Notes: a model not told the origin generated them from the letters alone. Shown: positions 36,109 to 44,795, counted from the first letter of the stretch. The stretch is DNA of 48,528 nt from Pantoea septica (GCF_002095575.1 NZ_MLJJ01000031.1:1-48528), one strand, 5' to 3'. A program made the numbers and translations.

Positions 36109-36614
36109 GCGTTCTGATGCAGGGCGGCGTCGCGCAGCAGCACCGCAAGACGCTCCAGCGCGAACTGCGCGCCCTGCTCCATCACCGATTTCGGTTCGCC
36201 CTCGAAGCGCCGCATCTCCGCCGCCACGCTGCCGTCGGGCAAGGTCCAGCCAAACCAAATGGTGCCTGCGGGCGTGCCGTCTTCGCCGCCGTCTGGTGCC
36301 GCGTAGCCGGTAATCGACAGGCTGACCGGTTCGCCGGAGCGCTCGCGCGCGCCGATCGCCATCTCGCGCGCCGTCTGTTCGCTCACCGCGGTATGCGCTT
36401 CCAGCGTTTCCGGCCGCACCCCGAGCAGCTGGGTTTTCGCATTGTCGCTGTAGGTGACGAAGCCGCTGGTATAGAAGTTGCCGCTGTTTTCCACTTTCGC
36501 CAGCGTCATGCTGATCAGGCCGGCGGTGCAGGACTCGGCGGTCGCTAACCGCCACTCAGAGGAGAGAAGCCGCTCGCCAAGCTGTTCGGCGGCCCGATCT
36601 AGTGCATCGTTCAT
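36105..36614 (-). CDS. CinA C-terminal/PncC-family protein
   Basis: A 169-residue single-domain protein of the CinA-C family; PncC members deamidate nicotinamide mononucleotide. Conserved segments are LATAESCTAGLI, NSGNFYTSGFVTYSDNAK, AVSEQTAREMA and VSLSITGYAAPDGGEDGTPAGTIWFGW. The usual motif in that last segment is TGIAGPxGG; here it reads TGYAAPDGG, with a Gly replaced by Ala, so activity may differ. This could be the counterpart of the E. coli paralogue YdeJ rather than PncC. It is not next to recA, the usual location of pncC. Confidence 0.82.
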   Translation of the reverse strand: MNDALDRAAEQLGERLLSSEWRLATAESCTAGLISMTLAKVENSGNFYTSGFVTYSDNAKTQLLGVRPETLEAHTAVSEQTAREMAIGARERSGEPVSLSITGYAAPDGGEDGTPAGTIWFGWTLPDGSVAAEMRRFEGEPKSVMEQGAQFALERLAVLLRDAALHQNA

Positions 36615-36710
36615 ATTTTGCTTCCCTGTTTAGTGATTCAGAGTAGAAAGTATGGTCGAAAATCGGCGCGCCGCTAAGCGCTAACGCTATGAATAGTAAG
36701 CCAAACGGCT

Positions 36711-37487
36711 TTACGCGCGCAGCTGGATCGTCGGGCTGCCGCTTTCAGGATGAGCGGAGACGCGCAGGTCCGCCCGATACCAGCGCGTCAGCGTCGTCTC
36801 GGTCATCACCGCCTGCGGCGAGCCCTGCGCCACCAGCGTGCCCTGATGCAGCAGCAGAATGCGATCTGCCCAGAGCGCGGCCAGGTTGAGATCGTGCAGC
36901 ACGGCGCAAACCCCGAAGTCGCTCTGGCGCGACAGCTGGTGCAGCAGCCGCAGCGTCCTCTGCTGCCAGTAGAGATCGAGCGCCGAGGTCGGCTCGTCGA
37001 GAAACAGCCAGCCGCGCGGCGCCCCGTCGCGCCAGAGCTGCGCCAGCACGCGCGCCAGCTGCACGCGCTGCTGTTCGCCGCCGGAAAGCTGCCGATAGTC
37101 GCGTCCGGCCAGCTCGCTGCAGCCGGTTAGCGCCATCACCTCCTCGACGATGGCCGCTGCGCCTGCGGCAGGCCAGGGCGCGCGGCCCATCGCCACCACG
37201 TCGGCGGCGGGCAGCGCAAAGGCGACCGGATTCTGCTGGCGCATCACCGCGCGCCGCTGCGCCAGCCGCGCGCGCGGCCAGGCCGCTAAGGGACGATCGC
37301 CCAGCCGACACTCCCCCTCATCGGGCGTCAGAAAGCCGGTCAGCATCCGCAGCAGCGTCGATTTTCCCGCGCCGTTCGGGCCAATCAGCGCCACCAGCTC
37401 GCCCGACGCCAGCGACAGATCCAGCGCGTCGATCAGCATCCGTCCGCCGCGCGCATAGCGCAGGCTGCGCGCCTCTAATCGATCCAT
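36711..37487 (-). CDS. hmuV: Haemin ABC importer ATP-binding protein HmuV
   Basis: The ATPase of the haem importer, 258 residues. Walker [10 protein letters not shown] is at residues 36-44; Q-loop MRQQN, signature LSGGEQQRV, Walker [14 protein letters not shown] and switch His VLHDLNLAA are present. It is of the siderophore/haem/B12 class (FecE/BtuD-like) and lacks a TOBE domain. Its start overlaps the hmuU stop by one base. Last gene of the hmuRSTUV operon. Confidence 0.94.
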   Translation of the reverse strand: MDRLEARSLRYARGGRMLIDALDLSLASGELVALIGPNGAGKSTLLRMLTGFLTPDEGECRLGDRPLAAWPRARLAQRRAVMRQQNPVAFALPAADVVAMGRAPWPAAGAAAIVEEVMALTGCSELAGRDYRQLSGGEQQRVQLARVLAQLWRDGAPRGWLFLDEPTSALDLYWQQRTLRLLHQLSRQSDFGVCAVLHDLNLAALWADRILLLHQGTLVAQGSPQAVMTETTLTRWYRADLRVSAHPESGSPTIQLRA

Positions 37488-38485
37488 TATTCCACTCCTC
37501 GCTGCTGGCGCAGGATCTGCCAGAGAAACCAGGGGCCGCCCAGCAGGCTGGTCAACAGTCCTACCGGCATCTCGGCGGGCACCATGAGGGTGCGCGCCAG
37601 GGTATCCGCCAGCAGCAGCAGGATCGCGCCCGCCAGCGCCGAACCGGGCAGCATCCAGCGATGGTCGCTGCCGAGACAGAAGCGCATCACGTGCGGCACC
37701 ACCAGGCCTACGAAGCCGATAATGCCGCTGACCGACACCGCCGCGCCCACCAGCAGCGCGCTCAGCGTCAGCAGCTGCCGCTGGGTACGCCTGACGTCAA
37801 GCCCCATATAGTGCGCATCCTCTTCGCCCAGCTGCAGCAGGTTAAGATGGCGCGCGCGTCGCTGCGTCAGCAGCAGCGCCGGCAGGATAAAGGCGGCGCA
37901 GACCGCCAGCACTGGCCACTGCGCCTGGCTCAGGCTGCCCATGCCCCACAGCGAAAGCTGACGCAGCTGCTGGTCGTTACTGAGCCACGAGAGCACGCCT
38001 GCGGCCGCGCCGCACAGCGCGTTGATGGCAACACCCACCAGCAGCAGACGCGCCAGGCTGCCCTGCGCTCGCTGGCTGAGGCTGAAGATCAGCACCATCA
38101 CCGCCAGGCTGCCGAGAAAGGCCGCCAGGGTCGGCAGCCAGAGCGCCAGCAGCGGGGGCAGCGTCAGCGGCAGAAGAAGAGCGATCGCTACCGCCAGCCC
38201 TGCGCCGCTGCTGATGCCGAGCAGGCCGGGATCGGCGAGCGGATTGCGAAACAGCCCCTGCATCACCGCGCCGGAAACCGCCAGCGCCATGCCGATCAGC
38301 ACCGCCAGCAGCACGCGCGGCAGCCGGATATGCAGCCAGATCTGCCAGACCATATCGCTGAGCGGCGCCTGCCACAGCGTGCGCGGCGACAGCGTCATCG
38401 CGCCGAGATTAGCCGCCAGCGCCATCGCCACCAGCATGCTCATCAGCATCAGCGCCAGCCAGCGCGGCGCGGCAATACTACTCAT
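37487..38485 (-). CDS. hmuU: Haemin ABC importer permease HmuU
   Basis: A 332-residue inner-membrane permease of the FecCD/BtuC family with about ten helices. Typical segments are [47 protein letters not shown], the [12 protein letters not shown] coupling region, and [23 protein letters not shown]. The frame extends 27 codons further upstream, but the ATG at 38485 overlaps the hmuT stop by 8 bp and gives the usual start. It acts as a homodimer with HmuV. Confidence 0.94.
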   Translation of the reverse strand: MSSIAAPRWLALMLMSMLVAMALAANLGAMTLSPRTLWQAPLSDMVWQIWLHIRLPRVLLAVLIGMALAVSGAVMQGLFRNPLADPGLLGISSGAGLAVAIALLLPLTLPPLLALWLPTLAAFLGSLAVMVLIFSLSQRAQGSLARLLLVGVAINALCGAAAGVLSWLSNDQQLRQLSLWGMGSLSQAQWPVLAVCAAFILPALLLTQRRARHLNLLQLGEEDAHYMGLDVRRTQRQLLTLSALLVGAAVSVSGIIGFVGLVVPHVMRFCLGSDHRWMLPGSALAGAILLLLADTLARTLMVPAEMPVGLLTSLLGGPWFLWQILRQQRGVE

Positions 38486-39302
38486 GCCGCGCCGCTTCGG
38501 CCGCTTTGCGCAGCTTGACGATGGCGCCTGGCGTATCCAGGCCGAAACCGAGCAGCGCCATTTCATCGATCGCCAGCAGGTTTTTATGCTGGCCCGCCGG
38601 GGTCAGCGCCAGGCCAGGCAACCGCCATACCTCCTCTTCGTCGCCGAGGGTTTTCAGGCCATCGTCGCCGATCACCACCAGATCCGGCGCGGCGGCGATG
38701 ACGCCCTCCTGCGACAGCGGCTGATAGTGCGGCACCGCCGCCATGGCGTTGATCAGGCCCGCGCTGCGGATGGCGCCGTCGGCGGCGGTATCGCTACCCG
38801 CCGCCAGCGACTTCATGCCGCTGTGCGCCATAATAAACAGCACCTTCACCGGCAGCGGCCGCTTCGGCAGCGCCGCCAGCGTGCGGTTAATCTGCTGCGC
38901 CAGCGCCTGCGCCTCTTCATCGCGGTGCAGCGCCTTCCCGATGGCGGCGATCTTTTTGGGAATCGCCTCCAGGCTGTTCTCGCCGGTGATCTCCACCACC
39001 CTGACGCCAGCCTGGGCGACCTGCCGCAGCGCCAGCGACGGTTTCGCCAGCTCGCTGCTCAGCACCAGCGTCGGCTTCAGCGCCAGAATGCCCTCGGCGT
39101 TGAGCTGACGCATGTAGCCGATATCCGGCAGCCGCTTCGCCAGCGCCGGATGCTGGCTGGTGCTGTCGCGCGCCACCAGCGCCTGCTGCGCGCCCAGCGC
39201 ATACACGATCTGCGTGACGTCGCCGCCGATAGCGATCACGCGCTCCGCCGCCAGCGAAGGCAGCGTCAGCAGCAGCATTAACCCGGCGATCACCCCTTTC
39301 AT
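38478..39302 (-). CDS. hmuT: Periplasmic haemin-binding protein HmuT
   Basis: A 274-residue periplasmic binding protein of the helical-backbone class. Signal peptide is MKGVIAGLMLLLTLPSLAA. The mature part starts ERVIAIGGDVTQIVYALGAQQALVARDSTSQHPALAKRLPDIGYMRQLNAEGIL, characteristic of HmuT/PhuT, with the haem-ligand Tyr region at YMRQLN. It overlaps hmuS by 4 bp (ATGA) and hmuU by 8 bp, so the genes are tightly coupled. Confidence 0.94.
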   Translation of the reverse strand: MKGVIAGLMLLLTLPSLAAERVIAIGGDVTQIVYALGAQQALVARDSTSQHPALAKRLPDIGYMRQLNAEGILALKPTLVLSSELAKPSLALRQVAQAGVRVVEITGENSLEAIPKKIAAIGKALHRDEEAQALAQQINRTLAALPKRPLPVKVLFIMAHSGMKSLAAGSDTAADGAIRSAGLINAMAAVPHYQPLSQEGVIAAAPDLVVIGDDGLKTLGDEEEVWRLPGLALTPAGQHKNLLAIDEMALLGFGLDTPGAIVKLRKAAEAARHE

Positions 39303-40330
39303 ACGGCTTCTCCCGCCGCGCTCAGCGAGGTTATCTGCTCGCGCCAGCGCGCCTGCTCCGGCGTGCCTTCGCTGCGCTGGCCGTAGAGCTGGGCGATCTG
39401 CGTGCCGTCGGCCGCAAACAGCTCCAGGCTGGTGACGAAGCCGTCGCCGGTCGGTTTGCGCGTCACCCAGCTTTCGTGGATGCGTTCCGCCATCAGGTGC
39501 AGCGTGAAGCGCGTATTAAACAGGTTGAGCCACTTCTCCATCGTCGCCGTTTTTTCCACCGCGCCGGTAAAGATCTGGGTGCAGCCGCGGTTGCCGACGA
39601 AGATCATAATTTCATTGCCGTCTCGCTGCGCCAGCGTCAGCAGGCGCGCCAGCGCGTCGTTATCCACGCGCCACGCCAGATCGTTGCCCGCCGCGCGAAA
39701 CGCCTGCGGGCGCGAAACGTTATGGCGTTTCAGCAGCGCGAAAAACTGATGCACGTCGGTCATGGCACGCCACTCGCTGTCGATGGCGGCGGCGTCGATA
39801 TGCTGAGCGAAGCTCGCCGCCGGCGCCGGCTCGACGTGCAGCGCGGCGGGCGCGTCGTCGATAAAGCGTGCGATCAGCGCCTGCCAGGCCGCCATATCGG
39901 TGCGATCGGTGGCGTAGATTTTCAGCACCGCGTCGCCGTGACGGTCGAAGATCTGAATGCTCTGCCGCGCGCCGCGCGCGCTCTGCTCCTGCAGAAAGAA
40001 AGCGCTGCGCCACTGGCTGAGGAAGAAGCGCAGGTCGAGAGCGCGCGGATTCAGCACCAGCCCGGCGTGATCGCCCAGCTTCAGGTTCTGGTAAAGGCCA
40101 AGATGCTCATGCACCGCATATTCATTGCGGGTGATGCTTTTCGTTTCGCCCACCGCCTCCAGCGCTGGCAATAGCTCGCGAAACTGCGGCTTTAGCGGCT
40201 GCGCCTCCTGCCCGACGCGCGCTGCGCACAGCTCCGCTTCGATGATGCCCATTAGCGCAGCCAGCTCGCGCGCGTATTTTTCCGGATGACGGCTTTTCAG
40301 CGTCTGGTAGTGCTGCCACAGTGAATTCAT
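39299..40330 (-). CDS. hmuS: Haem-handling protein HmuS (HemS/ChuS family)
   Basis: A 343-residue cytosolic protein that takes haem from the importer and, in this family, transfers or degrades it. It has two repeated halves. SITRNEYAVHEHLGLYQNL, LDLRFFLSQW, LQEQSARGARQSIQIFDRHGDAVLKIYAT and, in the second half, IMIFVGNRGCTQIFTG and WLNLFNTRFTLHLMAERI are typical of HemS/ChuS. It lies between receptor gene hmuR (55 bp gap with a hairpin) and hmuT. Confidence 0.94.
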   Translation of the reverse strand: MNSLWQHYQTLKSRHPEKYARELAALMGIIEAELCAARVGQEAQPLKPQFRELLPALEAVGETKSITRNEYAVHEHLGLYQNLKLGDHAGLVLNPRALDLRFFLSQWRSAFFLQEQSARGARQSIQIFDRHGDAVLKIYATDRTDMAAWQALIARFIDDAPAALHVEPAPAASFAQHIDAAAIDSEWRAMTDVHQFFALLKRHNVSRPQAFRAAGNDLAWRVDNDALARLLTLAQRDGNEIMIFVGNRGCTQIFTGAVEKTATMEKWLNLFNTRFTLHLMAERIHESWVTRKPTGDGFVTSLELFAADGTQIAQLYGQRSEGTPEQARWREQITSLSAAGEAV

Positions 40331-40354
40331 TGCGCCTTGCTCCCCTAAGAGATG

Positions 40355-40376
40355 CGCCCTGCGCCTGCGCAGGGCG
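40355..40376 (-). promoter_or_regulatory. Intercistronic hairpin between hmuR and hmuS
   Basis: Perfect 9-bp stem CGCCCTGCG/CGCAGGGCG with a 4-base loop and no T-run. It probably stabilises or partly attenuates the hmuR message, giving more receptor than downstream products. Confidence 0.55.
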
Positions 40377-40385
40377 TTCCAGTGA

Positions 40386-42737
40386 TTAGAAATCGACGTT
40401 GACGCCCAGCTGGTACGTCCGGCCCGGCATCACCGCCAGCGCCACGTCGTTGCGATCCTGCGCCGTGTCGCTGGTCAGCTCGCGGCTGCTGGTGTAGTCC
40501 CAGTATTTGCGGTCGGTCAGGTTATAGACGCCGCCGCTCAGCCGGACGTTTTTCGCCACCTGCCAGTAGGCCGTTGCATCCACCATGCCATAACCCGGCA
40601 CGCGCATATACTCGCCGGCGGCGTCAGCAAGCGCCGCGCCGCTGTTGCTGTAGCTTTCGCGGCCGGTCTCGGTGGCGCGCTTGCCTTTCACGAAGGTCGC
40701 GGTCACGGCCGCGCCATAGCCGCGCTGCGCGTCGTCCCACGCCAGGCCGACAATCGCCTTCAGCGGCGCGACGCTGTCGAGATCGACATATTTGTCGCCT
40801 GCGTAGCTCGACTTCGACTTCCCTTCGTTATAGCCCAGCGCGAAGCTGGCGCTCAGTCCGTCGACCGGCTGGAACCAGCTGCCGAAGTTGATGCGGGTCG
40901 CCAGCTCAGCGCCGTAGATATAGGCTTTGTCGCGGTTCTCCGCCTGATAGGCGGTATAGATGTTGCCCGGCACGTTGACGAACTTATCGGGATTGCCGGC
41001 ACGGGTGTAGCGCGTATAGGCGATAAAGTTTTTGTACTGGTTGTAGAACAGCGAGGTGTTGACCGTCACGCCTTTCACCGGCTCGCCTTTCAGACCCCAT
41101 TCAAAATTATTGCTGGACTCCGTATCAAGATCCGCATTGCCGATCAGCGCGTACTGGGCGCGCCCTGCGTAGCTGGATCCAAGATTCCAGGAGCCGTAAA
41201 GCTGGCTGCCGGTCGGGAATTGCACGCCGCGCTTGTACTGCAGATAAGTGGTGAGCGCTGGCGTCAGGTCGTACTGGAAGGTGAGCGACGGCAGCACCAC
41301 GGTATCGCTGTTGCCGGATCCGTACAGCGTTTCCAGCTGCGCGTCGGTCAGCACGCTGCTGCCGGCGGCGAGGCTGGCGAGGTTGCGCGGTTTGGTGTTC
41401 TGATACATCACGCGCACGCCGGAAATAACCGCGACGTTATGGCCGTCGGCGTCAAAATTGATTTTGTCCTGCAGGTAACCCGCGACGGTGTAGCTGCGGC
41501 TGTCGGCCTGCGGCTGCATAATCACGCTGGTCTGGCTCGGGGCAGGCGACTGGCGGAACGGGCGCTCGCTGTTTTCCGTATGGGCGTTGACGCCGGCGCT
41601 GAGCTCATGGCGGCCGACAATTTTACTGGCGCGCGTGTCGAAGCCCAGGCTATCGGTGTTGTAATCTGAATAGACCCTTTCATACGCACTGGCGCTGCCC
41701 GGCATAAACGTATTGTCGTGCGATTCGGTTTTCTGCCAGTAGAGCCGCGTGGTCAGCGTATCGAGCAGGTCGTTATAGGGCGTCCACTCGTCCGCCAGGC
41801 TGACGCCGAAGCGCCGCGTGTCGCTCTGCTGGCGCGCGGTGCCCCAGATGGTGTTGCCGGAGGTATCCCAGCCGTCGTAATGGGTGTGGTTGGTTTTGTG
41901 GTAATAATCGAAGGTGGCGCTCAGCTTGTGCCGATCGTTCGGCTGCCAGATGCCTGAAGTCATAAAGGCGTCGGAGTGCCAGTTGGCCGGATACGCCTCT
42001 TTCACGCCGCTGTTGTTTTGGGTTTCCTGGCCGTCGCGACGGCTGTAGACAAACAGCCCGCGCAGCTCGTCGTCGCCCGCCGCCGCCGTAATGCCGTTGT
42101 GCCAGCCGCGGTTGGCGGAGTCGTAGTTGCTCTGATAACCGAAGTACGTGGTTTTGCCGCTGCTCAGGTAGTCGTCGGCGCTTTTGTTATGGAAAGAGAC
42201 GTTGCCGCCGATAGCGGCGTTAGGCTGATCGACCGCAGTCGCGCCCTTCTCAATCTCGATGCTGCCGAACATATAGGGATCGATATAGTCGCCGCGGCCG
42301 ATGCCGAAGGTATTGTTGCCGGCGCGGCTGGCATAGGCGCGGCCGGTGGCGTCCGGCAGCGGAATGCCGTCAACGTCGAGTCCGACGCGATTGCTCTCAA
42401 GACCGCGAATGTTGTAGCCGCTGTAGCCTGCGCGGTCGAAGCCGCTTTTGCCCGAAGAAGAGCCGCCCGCCGAGCCGGTGGCGGCGATCAGCGGCTCATA
42501 GCGCATGATGGAGCCGAAGTCGTTCGCGCCGCGCTTTTGCAGATCGGCTGCGGTCAGGGTGGTTTTATTGCCCGCTTTGGGCTTCGGCGCGGTAACGGTC
42601 ATTACCGCATCGCTGCTGGTCGAGTCAACCAGAGGCGAATCGCTGGCGGCGTAGCCGCAGGCGGCGTGAACAGACGAGGCGAGCAGCGCGATTTTACACA
42701 GACGCTGTTGGGTCAATCCCTGAAACATTAAAGACAT
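40386..42737 (-). CDS. hmuR: TonB-dependent haem/haemoglobin receptor HmuR
   Basis: A 783-residue outer-membrane receptor. It has a signal peptide of about 30 residues, a TonB-box-like segment (DAVMTVTAP), a plug domain (SIMRYEPLI...GYNIRGLESNRVGLDVDGIPLPDA...GSIEIEKGATAV) and a 22-strand barrel ending in Phe (QLGVNVDF). In the haemoglobin/haem receptor group the FRAP and NPDL boxes flank a conserved His; here they read FPTGSQL and GNADLDTESSNNFEWG, a variant form. A Fur box lies 131 bp upstream. It heads hmuRSTUV. Start at the ATG at 42737, with a second in-frame Met four codons on. Confidence 0.92.
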   Translation of the reverse strand: MSLMFQGLTQQRLCKIALLASSVHAACGYAASDSPLVDSTSSDAVMTVTAPKPKAGNKTTLTAADLQKRGANDFGSIMRYEPLIAATGSAGGSSSGKSGFDRAGYSGYNIRGLESNRVGLDVDGIPLPDATGRAYASRAGNNTFGIGRGDYIDPYMFGSIEIEKGATAVDQPNAAIGGNVSFHNKSADDYLSSGKTTYFGYQSNYDSANRGWHNGITAAAGDDELRGLFVYSRRDGQETQNNSGVKEAYPANWHSDAFMTSGIWQPNDRHKLSATFDYYHKTNHTHYDGWDTSGNTIWGTARQQSDTRRFGVSLADEWTPYNDLLDTLTTRLYWQKTESHDNTFMPGSASAYERVYSDYNTDSLGFDTRASKIVGRHELSAGVNAHTENSERPFRQSPAPSQTSVIMQPQADSRSYTVAGYLQDKINFDADGHNVAVISGVRVMYQNTKPRNLASLAAGSSVLTDAQLETLYGSGNSDTVVLPSLTFQYDLTPALTTYLQYKRGVQFPTGSQLYGSWNLGSSYAGRAQYALIGNADLDTESSNNFEWGLKGEPVKGVTVNTSLFYNQYKNFIAYTRYTRAGNPDKFVNVPGNIYTAYQAENRDKAYIYGAELATRINFGSWFQPVDGLSASFALGYNEGKSKSSYAGDKYVDLDSVAPLKAIVGLAWDDAQRGYGAAVTATFVKGKRATETGRESYSNSGAALADAAGEYMRVPGYGMVDATAYWQVAKNVRLSGGVYNLTDRKYWDYTSSRELTSDTAQDRNDVALAVMPGRTYQLGVNVDF

Positions 42738-42868
42738 AAGCGCAAATACCTTTTGATTGTTAGTATTTGCTCACTTACTTGCTGTCAGTCGCTAAATTCC
42801 GGCTTCGCACATAAAACCGTAAAGGGAAACATCATTTTTTATAGGAATAATTTCGCGAGAAATGTAAT

Positions 42869-42887
42869 GTAAGTGGTAATCATTATC
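42869..42887 (-). promoter_or_regulatory. Fur box of the hmu operon
   Basis: On the minus strand GATAATGATTACCACTTAC matches the 19-bp Fur consensus at 14 positions, including the whole first GATAATGAT half. It lies between divergent hmuR and the SelT/SelW-like gene. Confidence 0.75.
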
Positions 42888-42900
42888 AACTAGCTTTAAA

Positions 42901-42916
42901 GTAAGATGTATCTTAC
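42901..42916. promoter_or_regulatory. GTAAGAT-GT-ATCTTAC palindrome between hmuR and the SelW-like gene
   Basis: A perfect 7-bp inverted repeat with a 2-bp centre, 13 bp beyond the Fur box and 58 bp before the SelT/SelW-like start. A related 16-mer (12 matches) lies beside the yqjH Fur box at almost the same distance. Candidate operator for the PadR regulator YqjI encoded nearby. Confidence 0.55.
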
Positions 42917-42974
42917 ACCGCACAAATTGCCAAGCTGCGACGTGCGCCCTTCTCTTTTCGCTACGGAAAACCCT

Positions 42975-43262
42975 ATGAGTGGGAAACCGTCTGTGACCAT
43001 TCACTACTGCACGCAGTGTAACTGGCTGCTGCGCTCCGCCTGGATGGCGCAGGAGCTGCTGCAAACTTTTGCGGAGGATCTGGCGGCGGTGACGCTCAAA
43101 CCGGGCACCGGCGGCGTTTTCGTCATTACCCTCGATAACGAGACGATCTGGGAGCGTAAGCGCGACGGCGGTTTTCCCGATGCGGCGGCGCTGAAGCAGC
43201 GCGTGCGCGATCTCTGCTTCCCGGAGCGGTCGCTGGGTCATGTAGACAAGAAGAAGCCCTGA
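42975..43262 (+). CDS. SelT/SelW/SelH-family Rdx protein
   Basis: A 95-residue thioredoxin-fold protein of the SelT/SelW/SelH (Rdx) family. The redox motif YCTQC has cysteines at residues 12 and 15, followed by the usual NWLLRSAWMAQELLQTF and a second half with PGTGGVFVITLDNETIWERKRDGGFPDAAALKQRVRD. Family members are thought to act in redox control; the bacterial role is unknown. The longer frame (from 42906) has no family match. It diverges from hmuR, sharing its intergenic region with the Fur box and palindrome, and converges on yqjI with a 10-bp gap. Confidence 0.9.
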   Translation: MSGKPSVTIHYCTQCNWLLRSAWMAQELLQTFAEDLAAVTLKPGTGGVFVITLDNETIWERKRDGGFPDAAALKQRVRDLCFPERSLGHVDKKKP

Positions 43263-43272
43263 GGCAGCGGCG

Positions 43273-43809
43273 TTAGCTGGCGGCGATTTTATCCGCCGCG
43301 GCGTTCAGCGCGTCGACCACCTTTTCCAGCGTTTCCGCCGAGAGATCTTGCTGCGACAGGCGGCTATTGAGCGTGGTGCGTATGCGATGAATCGCCCGAT
43401 CGACGTCGGGCAGGCTGCGGTTGTTCACCAGCACCGCCAGCGACGAGAGACGCTCGATAAGGTGCGCGATATGCGCCTGCTGTTCAGCCAGCCGCGCGCG
43501 TCCTGCCGCATTCAAGGTATAAGCCTTGCGCGACGCCTGCGCGTCCACCACGCGGATAGCGTCCATCTCTTCCAGCAGCGTCAGGTTGGGGTAAATAATG
43601 CCGGGGCTGGGAGAATATTCCCCTTTGGACAGCTCTTCGATCGACTTGATCAGTTCATAGCCGTGCGCATCGTTTTGCGCGAGGAAGTGCAGCATTAACA
43701 GGCGGATATCGCTGGCATCCAGCATTTTCTCACGACGTTTGCGACGACCGCCGCATTCACCGCGCGCAGCGGAATCCTGGTGACACGAGAAAGCCGGATC
43801 CTGTTTCAT
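43273..43809 (-). CDS. yqjI: PadR-family regulator YqjI
   Basis: A 178-residue PadR-type repressor. The winged helix covers about residues 29-115 (LDASDIRLLMLHFLAQNDAHGYELIKSIEELSKGEYSPSPGIIYPNLTLLEEMDAI), followed by a helical dimerisation tail. E. coli YqjI is nickel-responsive, has a long Cys/His-rich N-terminus and represses yqjH. Here the N-terminal segment is short, with only C9, H10 and C19 as possible ligands. The assignment rests on domain similarity and on yqjH being 81 bp upstream on the same strand. In E. coli the two genes are divergent, so the arrangement differs. Confidence 0.85.
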   Translation of the reverse strand: MKQDPAFSCHQDSAARGECGGRRKRREKMLDASDIRLLMLHFLAQNDAHGYELIKSIEELSKGEYSPSPGIIYPNLTLLEEMDAIRVVDAQASRKAYTLNAAGRARLAEQQAHIAHLIERLSSLAVLVNNRSLPDVDRAIHRIRTTLNSRLSQQDLSAETLEKVVDALNAAADKIAAS

Positions 43810-43890
43810 CGCCTGCCTGAAGGGAGTTTTTACGGGAGGATGATAGTAGTCCGCCGCCTGGCAAAATTCAACACGGGCGGCGGCGGCGGC

Positions 43891-44682
43891 CTATTTAGCG
43901 TGCCAGTAAGCGACGGCGCGCACAAAGGCGGCATCCAGGCCGCGTTGCTCGACAAAGTAGTCGCCGAGCGCTTTCGCGAACGCGCCTTCGCCGGTCAGCC
44001 AGATAAAGTAATCCTCCTGCGGCAGCTGGATGCTATCCAGCTCGGCGATTAGCGCCTCAAGCTTACCCGACTGCGCGGCGCCGCTGCCGAGCCAGCGCAC
44101 ATTCACGCCGGCCAGATCGGGCAGGTAGTCGCGGCCGGTCGCCTCATCCACACAGGCGAACAGATGCAGATCCTTTGCCTCGGCAGCCGCCACGCGGCGC
44201 CCGAAGGCCGGCAGGCTGGTCTCGTCGCAGACATAGAGCTGAAACGCGTAGTCGGTCGGTACCACCAGCGAGCCGCGCGGGCCGCCGATGATTAACCGAT
44301 CGCCTTCTTGCGCCTGCTGCGCCCAGCCGCTGGCGACGCCGCCTTCATGAATATAGAAATCGATGGTCAGCGATGATTCGCCGTCAAAGGCGAGCGGCGT
44401 ATAGTCGCGCGCCGGCGGACGCGCGCCGTCCGGCCAGACCACGCCTTCGTCGGTCATCTGCGGCAGCGGCAGCTCTGCGCCGCTCCCCTGCGGGAAAAAG
44501 AGTTTGATATGGTCGTCAAAGCCGGGTGAAGCGAAGCCCGCCAGATCGCTGCCGTGAAACACCACGCGCCAGAATTCACCGGCGATGAGCGTTTTGCTGG
44601 CAACGCTGATGCGACGGAAACGCAGTTCATTGCGCACGCGCTGCGGCGCGCGGCTGCGGGAGGCTCGGTTGTCGGAATGCAT
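43891..44682 (-). CDS. yqjH: Ferric-siderophore reductase YqjH (SIP family)
   Basis: A 263-residue siderophore-interacting flavoprotein that reduces ferric siderophores with NADPH in the cytosol. It matches E. coli YqjH: QRVRNELRFRRISV, GFDDHIKLFFP, the FAD motif RDYTPLAF (RxYTP), IHEGGVASGWAQQAQEGDRLIIGGPRGSLVVP, YQLYVCDETSLPA and the ending RAVAYWHAK. The start at 44682 (MHSDNRASRSRAPQRVRN) is chosen over a longer frame. A Fur box and a palindrome related to the one at hmuR lie upstream. yqjI follows on the same strand. Confidence 0.94.
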   Translation of the reverse strand: MHSDNRASRSRAPQRVRNELRFRRISVASKTLIAGEFWRVVFHGSDLAGFASPGFDDHIKLFFPQGSGAELPLPQMTDEGVVWPDGARPPARDYTPLAFDGESSLTIDFYIHEGGVASGWAQQAQEGDRLIIGGPRGSLVVPTDYAFQLYVCDETSLPAFGRRVAAAEAKDLHLFACVDEATGRDYLPDLAGVNVRWLGSGAAQSGKLEALIAELDSIQLPQEDYFIWLTGEGAFAKALGDYFVEQRGLDAAFVRAVAYWHAK

Positions 44683-44746
44683 AAGTTCTCCTGTTACGCA
44701 GCTGGCCAGCGCCGTCGGCTGCAAACGTCGGTACGTGAGATATTTT

Positions 44747-44765
44747 AGAAATGATTCTCATTTGA
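44747..44765 (-). promoter_or_regulatory. Fur box of yqjH
   Basis: AGAAATGATTCTCATTTGA contains the typical AATGATTCTCATT core of Fur sites, 64 bp upstream of yqjH. Confidence 0.7.
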
Positions 44766-44779
44766 GACGCTCAGATTAC

Positions 44780-44795
44780 TCATGATATATCTTAC
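44780..44795. promoter_or_regulatory. Palindrome-related site upstream of yqjH
   Basis: TCATGATATATCTTAC shares 12 of 16 positions with the perfect palindrome at 42901-42916, including all of TATCTTAC. It lies 14 bp beyond the Fur box, the same order and almost the same spacing as at hmuR. Confidence 0.5.

Noticed and set aside
35137..36555. 472-codon open frame antisense to acuI
   Set aside because: Low-complexity Arg/Ala/Gln-rich shadow translation opposite conserved coding DNA.
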